Shown here in pieces: positions 1 through 7,921 of a stretch of DNA of 11,468 bases (position 1 is the first letter of the stretch; each line of letters opens with the position of its first letter). The notes below the pieces were generated by a model that was not told the DNA's origin, did not search any database, and was given only the letters and a program-made list of their open reading frames with translations. Source of the stretch: Lachnospiraceae bacterium UBA1759 (GTDB lineage Bacteria; Bacillota; Clostridia; Lachnospirales; Lachnospiraceae). The DNA lies in the NCBI GenBank assembly GCA_002315555.1, contig DCHF01000042.1, forward strand, positions 1 through 11,468, read 5' to 3'. A program made the position numbers and the translations under genes.

Positions 1-296
1 TAATCGCCGAAGGAGAAGTTACCGAGCATTTCAAAGAACGTGCCGTGACGCGCGGTCTTACCGATGTTCTCGATATCGCCCGTACGGATGCACTTCTGGC
101 AGGTCGTTACTCTTCTTCTGGGCGGGATCTCCTGGCCGGTGAAGTAGGGCTTTAACGGCGCCATACCGGAGTTGATGATCAGTAAGCTGTTGTCGTTATG
201 AGGAACCAAAGAGAAGCTCTTCATTTTCAGATGTCCGTTTTCTTCAAAGTAATCGAGGAACATCTTTCTGAGTTCGTTTACACCATATTTTTCCAT
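1..296 (-). CDS. alaS: Alanine--tRNA ligase, N-terminal part (cut by window edge)
   Basis: AlaRS charges tRNA-Ala with alanine in the cytoplasm. Only the first 98 codons are present; the rest lies left of the window (the family is usually about 870-880 residues). The visible protein starts MEKYGVNELRKMFLDYFEEN and carries the class II aminoacylation-domain signatures of AlaRS: the VPHNDNSLLIINSGMAPLKP block near residues 31-50, TTCQKCIRTGDIENIG near 64-79, and ARHGTFFEMLGNFSFGDY at the window edge. The ATG at 296-294 is preceded on the minus strand by AGGGG six bases upstream, and that site follows the stop codon of the lipoprotein gene directly, so only 14 bases separate the two genes. This suggests co-transcription with the cell-wall genes. 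There is no room for a T-box leader directly in front. The identification is secure from the conserved motifs. Confidence 0.96.
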   Translation of the reverse strand, partial: MEKYGVNELRKMFLDYFEENGHLKMKSFSLVPHNDNSLLIINSGMAPLKPYFTGQEIPPRRRVTTCQKCIRTGDIENIGKTARHGTFFEMLGNFSFGD

Positions 297-310
297 TTTA
301 AACCCCTGAT

Positions 311-1762
311 TTATTCGGCCTCATCAGCCGTATTTTCTTCAAACAGAAGGATCGTCTGAATTCTTGAGACGAACGATTCCCCGTTTGCTCTGAACATGTT
401 TTCCAGTGCGGATTCCGTGACCGAGTAATACTCATTAAAGGTCTCCGCGGTCTCATCCGTGTAGAAACCGGATGTGTTGTGGATCACAAAATGATCCGCT
501 TCCGTACTCTCCGTATTTTTATACCACACCGAACTGTACAGCATGGCGTGTCCCGGCATGACGAGTACCGCACCGGGATAGTGTTCGATGACCTGCAGCT
601 TCTCTTCATAGTCGAGCGCGGAAACATCGATGACCGTTCCGCCGAACTTCTTCATCTGGGAGGTGTTCCGCGGAAGGTAGATGCCGAAGCACCGGTATAA
701 AAGTCCGATGGTCGATGAACAATCGTAATTGCAGAAGGTATCGCCCCATCCGTAGGGTGTCCCGATCAGATTGGACGCGAGCATGAGAAGCGTGTCCGGA
801 GACCAGGTCAGATATCCGTCCGACACCAGACCGTTATCCGGCAGCGGTACGGAAGTCGTGTGAAACGCTCCGTTCTCATCCCGCTCCGGGAAAAGAAGGA
901 GGAATTCATCATTTCCGGCATATTCATACGGAATGGTCGTTCCGAGGCGTACCGTTTTTCCGCTGACGGTCATCCGCGCCGTGAGAGACACGATGAAGTC
1001 GTCTCCCGAAAGGTAGCTTTTGAAGGTCGCAAGATCCGTGAAGCCGATGTTTTCGGTACGTATCCAGCCGTAATAATTATCCGCCTGCACAAAGGACCAC
1101 TCGGCATCCTCCGTCTGATGAAGGACGATCACGCCGGACGCGAGCGGAAGCATCGTCTCCTGGAAATAGTCGAACGCCTTTTCATCCGTCGTCTCCGTTG
1201 CGGTATCAAGCGTCGGGAAGGAACGCATGTCCGCGTTGTCGGTCAGGATGCCGTAGCGCACCGCGATCTCATCCTCAGCGCCCATTTCCTCGAGTGCCTG
1301 AAGATTTCGCGCAGCATACAGGAGACCCGCGACCTCATTCGTGAACTCCGCTCCGCCGTAATAAGCTTTCCGCGGCAGACTGTAGCTTTCGATCATCCGG
1401 ATCACTTCCTGACAGGTGAAGCGCTCACCGGACATCACATCATAAAGACCGGAGCCCTTGATCCGGAGCGTGCTTTCATTCACGTCACAGACCTCTTCCG
1501 AAACGGGCCGTCCGAAGAAATACGTCCGGACCGGAGCTTCCTCCGTTTCCGCGACCGTGGTCTCCTCCTCAGAGGAGGATCCCTCCGTCTCCGTACTCTC
1601 CGCCGTCGTCACCGCTGCCGTTGTCTGTACCGTCTCCGTTTCCGATGAATACGAGATGATACTCGGGACCTCCGTCGTTTGATTGTCTTTTTTCCCGCAG
1701 CCGGCTGACAGTGCCATAAGAAGCACACCGAGCAGTAAAACGGCTGCACGTTTATTGATCAT
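311..1762 (-). CDS. Lipoprotein with SH3-like region and C-terminal NlpC/P60 (C40) peptidase domain
   Basis: A predicted 483-residue exported lipoprotein that probably cleaves peptidoglycan stem peptides. The N-terminus has positive residues, a hydrophobic stretch (about 6-19) and a lipobox LSAGC with lipidated Cys22. A Thr/Glu/Ser-rich spacer (about 28-78) follows and probably crosses the wall matrix. A middle region (about 165-310) with YYGWIRTENIGF resembles the SH3-like domains that precede NlpC/P60 domains. The peptidase domain runs from about 322 to the end: NLIGTPYGWGDTFCNYDCSS supplies the predicted nucleophile Cys348, PGHAMLYSS supplies His405, and HNTSG (His428) may give the third polar residue. 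The ATG at 1762-1760 has a GGGAG site 11 bases upstream and its own sigma-A-like promoter. It follows the PBP gene and precedes alaS. Family knowledge gives the hydrolase role; the exact bond cut is not visible. It could also be a sensor or scaffold, but the catalytic residues look intact. Confidence 0.88.
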   Translation of the reverse strand: MINKRAAVLLLGVLLMALSAGCGKKDNQTTEVPSIISYSSETETVQTTAAVTTAESTETEGSSSEEETTVAETEEAPVRTYFFGRPVSEEVCDVNESTLRIKGSGLYDVMSGERFTCQEVIRMIESYSLPRKAYYGGAEFTNEVAGLLYAARNLQALEEMGAEDEIAVRYGILTDNADMRSFPTLDTATETTDEKAFDYFQETMLPLASGVIVLHQTEDAEWSFVQADNYYGWIRTENIGFTDLATFKSYLSGDDFIVSLTARMTVSGKTVRLGTTIPYEYAGNDEFLLLFPERDENGAFHTTSVPLPDNGLVSDGYLTWSPDTLLMLASNLIGTPYGWGDTFCNYDCSSTIGLLYRCFGIYLPRNTSQMKKFGGTVIDVSALDYEEKLQVIEHYPGAVLVMPGHAMLYSSVWYKNTESTEADHFVIHNTSGFYTDETAETFNEYYSVTESALENMFRANGESFVSRIQTILLFEENTADEAE

Positions 1763-1798
1763 GAAAGAACATACTCCCAGTATTCAGACTATCATAGC

Positions 1799-1827
1799 AT
1801 TATAACTCAAAAGCGTATTCAAGTCAA
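1799..1827 (-). promoter_or_regulatory. Sigma-A-type promoter in front of the NlpC/P60 lipoprotein gene
   Basis: Read on the minus strand, a -35 hexamer TTGACT (1827-1822) and a perfect -10 TATAAT (1804-1799) are separated by exactly 17 bases. Transcription would begin near 1792, giving a leader of about 30 bases that contains the GGGAG ribosome site (1778-1774) before the ATG at 1762. No terminator hairpin is visible between the PBP stop codon and this promoter, so it looks like an internal promoter that adds transcription of the lipoprotein gene and alaS to read-through from ruvA. Activity is inferred from the sequence match. Confidence 0.8.
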
Positions 1828-1840
1828 TCCGAACGGAAAA

Positions 1841-3319
1841 TCAGTCTCTCTCATATAAATAGTTGATAATGGACGATGCGAGCGGCGCCGCATTCGGAGA
1901 ACCGTGGCCGCCCTGCTCCAGCATGATCGTGATCGCGACGCTTGAATCCTCCGTATCCGCGTATGCCGTAAACCAGGCATGCGTGGACTCCAGCGATGAG
2001 GAATACTGCGCGGTTCCGGACTTTCCGTGCACTTGACAATACATCGACTGTGCCTGCGGCGAGGTACCGTAATCCACCGTTGCGGAAAGCATCGCATTCA
2101 GGTACTCCACCTGCTCCTCTGTGAGGATCCGCTTCATTTCCTGCGGCTCGTACTGTACCGTGACGATGCCGTTTGCGTCCTCCAGATGATCCACGATGTA
2201 CGGCTTCATCATCACGCCTCCGTTCGCGATCATAGCCGTGATCATGACATTCTGAAGGGGCGTTTCCATCGTCTGACCCTGGCCGAAGACCGTCTGCATC
2301 ATTTCAAAATCATCGGTGCCCTTATTGATCGTGGACCGGCTTTTGCTTGACGCAAGATCCTCGATCAGCGTACTTCCGAATCCGAGCTCCTTGATCAGCT
2401 CGCCGTACTTTCCGCGGTCCAGCGTCATGCCCATCGAAACGAACGCGCCGTTACAGGAATACGCCATGGCGCTTTCCATGTCGACCGTTCCGTGGATTTC
2501 CTCGCAGTGTACCGTATTATTGCCGATGGTGATCGAACCGTTACAGGTATACGAAAAATCCCGGCAGGTCGCCGGATTCTCCCGCATGTACTCGATGGCT
2601 GTGACGATCTTGAACGTGGAGCCCGGGGAATACAGTCCCTGCGTGCTCCGGTTCAGAAGGTTGCCGGAGGTATTGTCCTCGGAGACCAGCTCGCTCCACT
2701 GCTCCTTCACGAGGTTCGGATCGTACGTCGGCTTGGATACCATGGCCAGGATCTTCCCTGTGGACGGGTCCACGACCGTGACGGAACCGTTGTACTCGCC
2801 AAGAAGATTATAGCAGTAATACTGCAGGTCGGAGTCGATGGTCGTCACCACGCGGTCGCCCTCCGAGCGCTGATTCAAGAGGTCGTTCCTGAGGACCTCG
2901 GAAAAACTCAGGCTCGTGGTCATCAGCGTTTTGTGATAGGTCTTTTCAAGTCCCGTGCGTCCCATCGACGTATAACCCGTGACCGGCGCAAAAAGCTCGC
3001 GGTACGGATACAGACGGACGTCCGCGTCTGCGGTGCTTCCGGGCTCCGTATAGGCAATGGCCACCCGGTCCGAGGTGACGATGTCGCCCCGGATCACACG
3101 CGTTCCCGCACTGTCGTAGCGGTTGTTCTCCGCCCGCGCCACCGTCTCCTGCCGTTCCGCCACCATAAAGTACACAAAGTACGCGAGCATGGAAAACAGA
3201 AGAACACCGAGGATCACGCCGACCGTGATGATATGCTTATTTTCTGAAAGCCTGCTGTTGTTCGGCTTCTTTTCTTCGCTCGATTTCAAGCTCAAGCCGC
3301 TCCTTTCGTTCTTCCTCAT
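1841..3319 (-). CDS. Class B penicillin-binding protein (transpeptidase), partner of the SEDS protein
   Basis: A membrane-anchored D,D-transpeptidase that would cross-link newly made peptidoglycan, 492 residues. There is a short charged cytoplasmic tail (1-28), one membrane segment (about 29-53), then an extracellular dimerisation region including RVIRGDIVTSD (about 75-84) and RTGLEKTYHK (121-130). The transpeptidase domain has all three motifs: SxxK as Ser234-Thr-Phe-Lys237, SxN as Ser288-Cys-Asn290, and KSGT at 433-436 (Ser replaces the commoner Thr of KTG). At 492 residues it is shorter than typical FtsI or PBP2 and resembles the PbpA-type clostridial and actinobacterial proteins. The gene overlaps the end of the SEDS gene by 83 bases. 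The ATG at 3319 has an AGGAG 19 bases upstream, which is too far. A second AAAGGAG (3306-3300) lies 10 bases before an in-frame TTG at 3289, which may be the true start (482 residues). Whether it serves elongation, division or sporulation cannot be told here. Confidence 0.93.
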   Translation of the reverse strand: MRKNERSGLSLKSSEEKKPNNSRLSENKHIITVGVILGVLLFSMLAYFVYFMVAERQETVARAENNRYDSAGTRVIRGDIVTSDRVAIAYTEPGSTADADVRLYPYRELFAPVTGYTSMGRTGLEKTYHKTLMTTSLSFSEVLRNDLLNQRSEGDRVVTTIDSDLQYYCYNLLGEYNGSVTVVDPSTGKILAMVSKPTYDPNLVKEQWSELVSEDNTSGNLLNRSTQGLYSPGSTFKIVTAIEYMRENPATCRDFSYTCNGSITIGNNTVHCEEIHGTVDMESAMAYSCNGAFVSMGMTLDRGKYGELIKELGFGSTLIEDLASSKSRSTINKGTDDFEMMQTVFGQGQTMETPLQNVMITAMIANGGVMMKPYIVDHLEDANGIVTVQYEPQEMKRILTEEQVEYLNAMLSATVDYGTSPQAQSMYCQVHGKSGTAQYSSSLESTHAWFTAYADTEDSSVAITIMLEQGGHGSPNAAPLASSIINYLYERD

Positions 3320-4613
3320 TACGGTTTCTTATGAACAGCTCCTGCATAACCACAAACAGGATGAATGTGGATCCGATGCTGCTTCCGCCGTAGCTGACAA
3401 ACGGCAGTGTTACGCCGGTTGCCGGAATGAATTTAATGTTTCCGCCGATGGACAGAAAGACCTGGATGCCATAGACCGTAGCCAGCCCCACACCGGTCAA
3501 CCGGTAAAACGGCTGCTTCAGTTTACAGGCGACCTGCAGGAATTTCAGCATGCAGCTGATCGAGATCAGAATGATGCAGATGCCGATGATCGCCCCCATC
3601 TCCTCCACGATCGCCGAGAAGATAAAATCCTTTTCCACGATGGGGATCAGCTTCGGACTGCCCTGATAAAGCCCCGTTCCCATAAAGCCGCCGCTCGCCA
3701 TGCCGAGGAGCGAATTGCAGACCTGATTTCCCTTTCCGGACATGAGCGGCCAGGGATCCAGCCAGACCGCGACACGCGTCCGCACGTGGGCAAACAGGAA
3801 ATACGCCGCGGTCGCAGCGCCGCCTCCCACCAGGGTCCCGCCGATCAGATAGAACAGCCGGCCCGTTGCCGCATAGACCATGAACAGATAAGCGAATGCA
3901 TAGATCATCGCGCCGCCGAGGTCGGTCGATGCCACCAGGATCAGAATGTGGATCAACGCCACGACGCCGGTAAGAAGGACCATGCCGAAATTGTGCTTGT
4001 AACGGAACAGCGCCGCAATGAGAAGCACGAAGCTGATCTTGGCAAATTCCGAGGGCTGGAACGAAATAACGCCCAGATTCAGAGTCAGATTTGCGCCGTA
4101 GGTGCGCGAGGAAAAGACCAGGACCACACCGAGGAGCAGAATGCCGACCGCACCGAGAATGTACGCCCAGACCGTTGCGGCCTTCTCCTTCCGGAACATG
4201 AGCGGCACGATCAGCGTGAGCACCGCAAAAACGAGCACCATCATCAGCTGTTTTAAAGACTGCTCCGGACTGAGCCGCGTCAGTATGATGAATCCGATGG
4301 CAAGGAACATGAGCACGTGGGACAAAATGACCCGGGAGCAGTTCCGGTACGCGAGTCGGAAAATGACCACGTAAAGGACCATGAACAGAAGCTCCGTGAG
4401 ATACATCCCGAGGATCTCCAGCGTCTGCTCGTGCAGCATGATCACCGAGAAACCGAAGGTATGGAAAAGCAGCACCAGAATGACCTGGCGATAGAACGCA
4501 AAGCGCATCCTTGCGGGTTTCTCCACGGTCAGGATCTGAAAGGATCCCGCCGTATACGCCACCATCACAAGGACCAGCAGATATTTAAAGACCTGTGTCG
4601 CAATATGATTCAA
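3237..4613 (-). CDS. SEDS-family peptidoglycan glycosyltransferase (FtsW/RodA/SpoVE)
   Basis: A polytopic membrane protein of 458 residues that would polymerise lipid II into glycan strands together with a class B PBP. Hallmarks are SFQPSEFAKI (184-193), STDLGGAMIYAF (229-240), GKGNQVCNSLLG (293-304), the extracellular loop PIVEKDFIFSAIVEEMG (324-340) with the conserved Asp329 expected to be essential, and PATGVTLPFVSYGGSS (397-412). Compared with E. coli RodA (about 370 residues) the FQPSE motif lies some 80 residues later, so there is an N-terminal extension with extra hydrophobic segments (about 10-28, 43-60, 70-86, 96-112, 121-139). The usual GAxRW before FQPSE is changed to GANLTLNLG. 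The C-terminus is a charged, probably helical tail (about 429-458). The start is a TTG at 4613-4611 with GAGGG five bases upstream; no ATG fits better. The gene begins 10 bases after the U32 gene and overlaps the PBP gene. The family is certain; FtsW, RodA or SpoVE role is not. Confidence 0.93.
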   Translation of the reverse strand: MNHIATQVFKYLLVLVMVAYTAGSFQILTVEKPARMRFAFYRQVILVLLFHTFGFSVIMLHEQTLEILGMYLTELLFMVLYVVIFRLAYRNCSRVILSHVLMFLAIGFIILTRLSPEQSLKQLMMVLVFAVLTLIVPLMFRKEKAATVWAYILGAVGILLLGVVLVFSSRTYGANLTLNLGVISFQPSEFAKISFVLLIAALFRYKHNFGMVLLTGVVALIHILILVASTDLGGAMIYAFAYLFMVYAATGRLFYLIGGTLVGGGAATAAYFLFAHVRTRVAVWLDPWPLMSGKGNQVCNSLLGMASGGFMGTGLYQGSPKLIPIVEKDFIFSAIVEEMGAIIGICIILISISCMLKFLQVACKLKQPFYRLTGVGLATVYGIQVFLSIGGNIKFIPATGVTLPFVSYGGSSIGSTFILFVVMQELFIRNRNEEERKERLELEIERRKEAEQQQAFRK

Positions 4614-4623
4614 AGCTTCCCTC

Positions 4624-6813
4624 TTATTCCACGCCTCTCCGGAAATGTCCGCGGGTGAATTCCCCGGAATTTACGGACGGCATGCCGTTTAAATAAGTGT
4701 CCGTGAAGCGTTGGATGACGTCTTCCGTCTCCCGCGCGTTTTCCACGGTAAATTCAAGCCGGCCGTAGGCCGGGCCCAGTCGTTCGATGTCCGTTTCCGC
4801 ATCCAGAAGGCTCACGGGAAGGCTGTTCCAGATCATATTCAAGCAGTTCCGGCAGTCGTTTGTGACGGGCATTTCATTGCCCATACGGTCTTTCAAAGAA
4901 AGGATATGGGCTTTATGATCGCACTTGTTCAAAGTGCGGTTCAGGCAGTTTGCGGTCACCATCATCGGCAGACGGCCGTACAGGATCATTTCCGCGCCGT
5001 TTACGCCGGTTTTGGCGATCTCCCCGCGATTCAGTTCCACCGGCACGGTGACCCGTGAAAAACCGCTTTTTTTGAGTTCACGCACCGCCTCGCTGTTAAA
5101 TGCATACAGCTGATGGTCGGAAATGAGGAACACTCCCGGCATCTGTTTCACGCGTGAAAGCGCTTCCAGGCTTCTCACAAGGATGCCGTCGAATCCGGAA
5201 TTTTCGATCACTTCCTTCTCGCGGTCGAACCACTTTTCCGAACGGGCTCTGAAGACCTGCGGAAGTGCCAGTGTGATCATTTTATCGCGTGCGTGTGTCT
5301 TTTCGGTGAAGATGCGGTATTCCGAGGCCTCACAGACCGTGGATTCCAGATGGATGAGGCGGACGCCGTCCGAGCGGAGTGCCGCATCGAACTGTTCCCG
5401 TGTGCGGACCGTGACGGAAAGCCGCAGGCCGGATGCTTCGGCGGCCGGTTCCTGTAAGGAAGCCTCCTGCACGCTCTCCTCCGACCGCGCTCTTCTGTAC
5501 GCGGAAAGGATCACGTCTGTCAGTTCGGAAAACGCCTGACGGCGTAATTCATTCAGTTTGCTCACCGGAAGGAACAGGCCGTCCTCCAGAATGCCTTCCA
5601 ATTCGTTAAAGGTAAACCCGGTGCCGCCGGTCTTCTTCAGCTGCTTCTCCACGGACGCACGGTCCGCCGCGCGGTTCGTAGATAATTCCGCGGTATCATC
5701 GGAGCAGACACAGGCGGTAAACTCCTGTCCGTCAAGCTCCGCTGTCAGGGTCAGCACATACGGACAGCCGGCGCGGAACTCAAAATAGCCGCGTACCGGG
5801 GCCTGATGCTCCCTACGGATGTAGTTCTCCCGGATAAACTCGCTCAGGGCTTCGTTTTCTTCACGGAAAGCAGCCTCCTTCAATGTCAGCATCTCTTTTC
5901 CGTTCTGCCGCGTGTAATAACCGTCGGAGAATCCGTTCCGGTTGAAAAGATCAAAAAGCTTCTTTTCATCCCGCGGATCCACCCGGTAATCCTTTTTGCC
6001 GTTCTTTTCGTACAGATCCAGGTATTTCCGGTAGATCGATGTCACACCGGCAGCATATTCCGCCTTCTTCATGCGGCCTTCGATCTTCAGGGAGCAGACG
6101 CCCGCTTCCAGGATCTCCGGAAGAAGGGCAATCGTGTTGAGATCCTTTAAGGACAGGACGTAGCCGTTCTTTTTATCGGCAAGCTTCCGGCCGTCCGCCG
6201 TGACCTCGTAGGCCATGCGGCAGGGCTGGGCACATCGGCCGCGGTTACCGGACCGCCCGCCCACGATGGAACTGAACAGGCACTGTCCCGAATAGCAATA
6301 ACACAGCGCCCCGTGAACAAAGCATTCGATCTCCATTCCGGTTTTGTCATAAATCGCGCGGATCTCCGGAAGGGAAAGCTCCCGGGCCGGTACCACGCGC
6401 ACCGCTCCGAGGTCCTTATAAAACTGCGCACTCTCCGGTCCCGTGACCACTGCCTGCGTGGAAACATGCAGCGGAAGGCGCGGGAAATGCGTACGGACAA
6501 AGCGCATCGCACCGGTATCCTGGACGATGACTCCGTCCAGCCCCGCCTCGTATAAAGGCGCGAGCATCGGATCGAGCTCGTCTCGAAGCTCCTGCTCCTT
6601 GAACAGCGTGTTGATGGTCAGGAACAGTTTTTTCCCGTGCAGATGCGCATAGTCAATGGCTTTTATGTAATCTTCGGTTCCGGCATTATCCGCATAAGCG
6701 CGGGCGGAGAAACGGGACATCCCCATGTAGACCGCGTCCGCTCCCGCCGCGATGCAGGCCTTCATCACGTCAAAGGAGCCCGCAGGTGCCAGAAGTTCAA
6801 CTTTTTTACTCAT
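4624..6813 (-). CDS. U32-family protein, RlhA/TrhP-like (RNA hydroxylation type), with DUF3656-like middle region
   Basis: 729 residues. The family is labelled peptidase U32, but characterised members (RlhA on 23S rRNA, TrhP on tRNA, UbiU/UbiV on ubiquinone precursors) support hydroxylation reactions. The N-terminal barrel begins VELLAPAGSFDVMKACIAAG. The signature is ECFVHGALCYCYSGQCLFSS at 163-182, followed by GRSGNRGRCAQPC to 198. Cys171, Cys178, Cys194 and Cys198 are candidates for the iron-sulfur cluster shown in UbiU/UbiV. A middle region (about 345-450) matches the DUF3656 type of long member. The C-terminal part has a second cysteine set, Cys623, Cys631, Cys654 and Cys657. The ATG at 6813 lacks a clear ribosome site; the 20 bases before it hold only GGATTCGG. 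It lies 88 bases after ruvB and 10 before the SEDS gene. RNA hydroxylation is inferred from relatives; the substrate is unknown. Confidence 0.88.
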   Translation of the reverse strand: MSKKVELLAPAGSFDVMKACIAAGADAVYMGMSRFSARAYADNAGTEDYIKAIDYAHLHGKKLFLTINTLFKEQELRDELDPMLAPLYEAGLDGVIVQDTGAMRFVRTHFPRLPLHVSTQAVVTGPESAQFYKDLGAVRVVPARELSLPEIRAIYDKTGMEIECFVHGALCYCYSGQCLFSSIVGGRSGNRGRCAQPCRMAYEVTADGRKLADKKNGYVLSLKDLNTIALLPEILEAGVCSLKIEGRMKKAEYAAGVTSIYRKYLDLYEKNGKKDYRVDPRDEKKLFDLFNRNGFSDGYYTRQNGKEMLTLKEAAFREENEALSEFIRENYIRREHQAPVRGYFEFRAGCPYVLTLTAELDGQEFTACVCSDDTAELSTNRAADRASVEKQLKKTGGTGFTFNELEGILEDGLFLPVSKLNELRRQAFSELTDVILSAYRRARSEESVQEASLQEPAAEASGLRLSVTVRTREQFDAALRSDGVRLIHLESTVCEASEYRIFTEKTHARDKMITLALPQVFRARSEKWFDREKEVIENSGFDGILVRSLEALSRVKQMPGVFLISDHQLYAFNSEAVRELKKSGFSRVTVPVELNRGEIAKTGVNGAEMILYGRLPMMVTANCLNRTLNKCDHKAHILSLKDRMGNEMPVTNDCRNCLNMIWNSLPVSLLDAETDIERLGPAYGRLEFTVENARETEDVIQRFTDTYLNGMPSVNSGEFTRGHFRRGVE

Positions 6814-6901
6814 ATCTATTTACCGAATCCGATTCCGATCTTTATACGTGATCTTCCGATCCCGGGCCCGCTTTTTGCGGAGCGGTTCCCCTGTCAGCGG
6901 C
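6814..6901 (-). other. ruvB to U32 intergenic spacer with short repeats and palindromes
   Basis: This is the longest gap inside the minus-strand operon. On the plus strand the octamer TTCCGATC occurs twice (6833-6840 and 6854-6861), a perfect odd palindrome GAATC-C-GATTC sits at 6825-6835, CGGGCCCG at 6863-6870, and a small stem CCGC-TTTTT-GCGG at 6868-6880. There is no U-tract after the stem on the minus strand, so it does not look like a terminator. No promoter with both hexamers is visible. The palindrome lies where the U32 ribosome site should be and might limit its translation; that is inference. Confidence 0.4.
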
Positions 6902-7900
6902 TCACTCTTCCCTCGTCAGTCCCAGATGGCTGTACGCCAGATCCGTGACCATGCGTCCCTTCGGGGTGCGGTAGATGAAGCCGTTCTGCAGAAGGTACGG
7001 CTCGTACACATCCTCCAGCGTGCCGGCATCTTCGGAAAGCGCAGCCGCAAGCGTATCGATGCCTACCGGTCCGCCGCCGAATTTTTCGATCATCAACGTC
7101 AGAATGCGGCGGTCGCCGTTATCCAGGCCGGACTTATCGACCTCCAGGATGTTGAGCGCCATGTCGGCCAGATCCTTTGTGATGACGCCGTCGCCCTTGA
7201 TCTGGGCAAAGTCGCGCACACGCTTTAAGAAGCGGTTCGCAAGCCGCGGCGTGCCTCTGGAGCGGCGTGCCATTTCATAGGCTGCATCGTCGTCGATGCC
7301 CACGCCGAGCTTTGCCGAGGACCTGCGCACGATGTCCGCAAGTTCCTCTGTCGTATAGAAATCCATGCGGTGCAGGATGCCGAAGCGGTCGCGGAGCGGC
7401 GCGGTCAGAAGGCCCGCGCGGGTCGTGGCGCCGACCAGCGTGAACTTCGGAAGATCCAGACGGATGCTGCGCGCAGTCGGACCCTTGCCGATCAGGATAT
7501 CGATGGCGAAATCCTCCATCGCCGGGTACAGCACCTCCTCGACCTGACGGTTCAGGCGGTGGATCTCGTCAATGAACAGGACGTCATTCTCCTTGAGGCC
7601 GTTTAAGATCGCGGCGATATCGCCCGGCTTTTCAATAGCCGGACCGGACGTGATCTTCATGTTCGTGCCCATCTCGTTCGCAATAATGCCCGCGAGGGTC
7701 GTCTTGCCGAGTCCGGGAGGTCCGTAAAGAAGAACGTGATCCAGCGCATCACCGCGGGCCTTAGCCGCCTCGATGTAGATCTTCAGCGTCTCCTTCAGCT
7801 TTTCCTGACCGATGTATTCCGAGAGCATCTGCGGGCGGAGGGAACCCTCTAACACCACATCTTCCGTTGTCTCATTCGTCGTAATGATTCTGCGATTCAT
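6902..7900 (-). CDS. ruvB: Holliday junction branch migration helicase RuvB
   Basis: The hexameric AAA+ motor of the RuvAB complex, which pulls DNA through the RuvA-bound Holliday junction during recombination and fork repair. At 332 residues it has normal family length. Walker A is GPPGLGKTT (60-68), Walker B VLFIDEIHRL (107-116), and sensor 1 lies in LVGATTRAG (155-163). The arginine finger is Arg170 in APLRDRFG. Sensor 2 is in RGTPRLANRFLKRVRDFAQ (215-233). The C-terminal winged helix ends with GGGPVGIDTLAAAL and a TPKGR motif (about 312-316). The ATG at 7900-7898 has GGAG eight bases upstream. It starts 21 bases after ruvA, so the two are clearly one transcript. Nothing is abnormal. Confidence 0.98.
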   Translation of the reverse strand: MNRRIITTNETTEDVVLEGSLRPQMLSEYIGQEKLKETLKIYIEAAKARGDALDHVLLYGPPGLGKTTLAGIIANEMGTNMKITSGPAIEKPGDIAAILNGLKENDVLFIDEIHRLNRQVEEVLYPAMEDFAIDILIGKGPTARSIRLDLPKFTLVGATTRAGLLTAPLRDRFGILHRMDFYTTEELADIVRRSSAKLGVGIDDDAAYEMARRSRGTPRLANRFLKRVRDFAQIKGDGVITKDLADMALNILEVDKSGLDNGDRRILTLMIEKFGGGPVGIDTLAAALSEDAGTLEDVYEPYLLQNGFIYRTPKGRMVTDLAYSHLGLTREE

Positions 7901-7921
7901 ACTCTATTCTCCAACTGTTTA

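Noticed and set aside
860..1648. A 262-codon rightward open frame
   Set aside because: Antisense to the NlpC/P60 lipoprotein gene, with an Arg/His-rich low-complexity product and no ribosome site; the minus-strand gene has a lipobox and catalytic motifs.
3123..4256. A 377-codon rightward open frame
   Set aside because: It is antisense to the SEDS gene and the PBP start. Its product is rich in His, Asp, Gln and Arg with no domain or membrane logic, typical of a shadow frame opposite a GC-rich gene.
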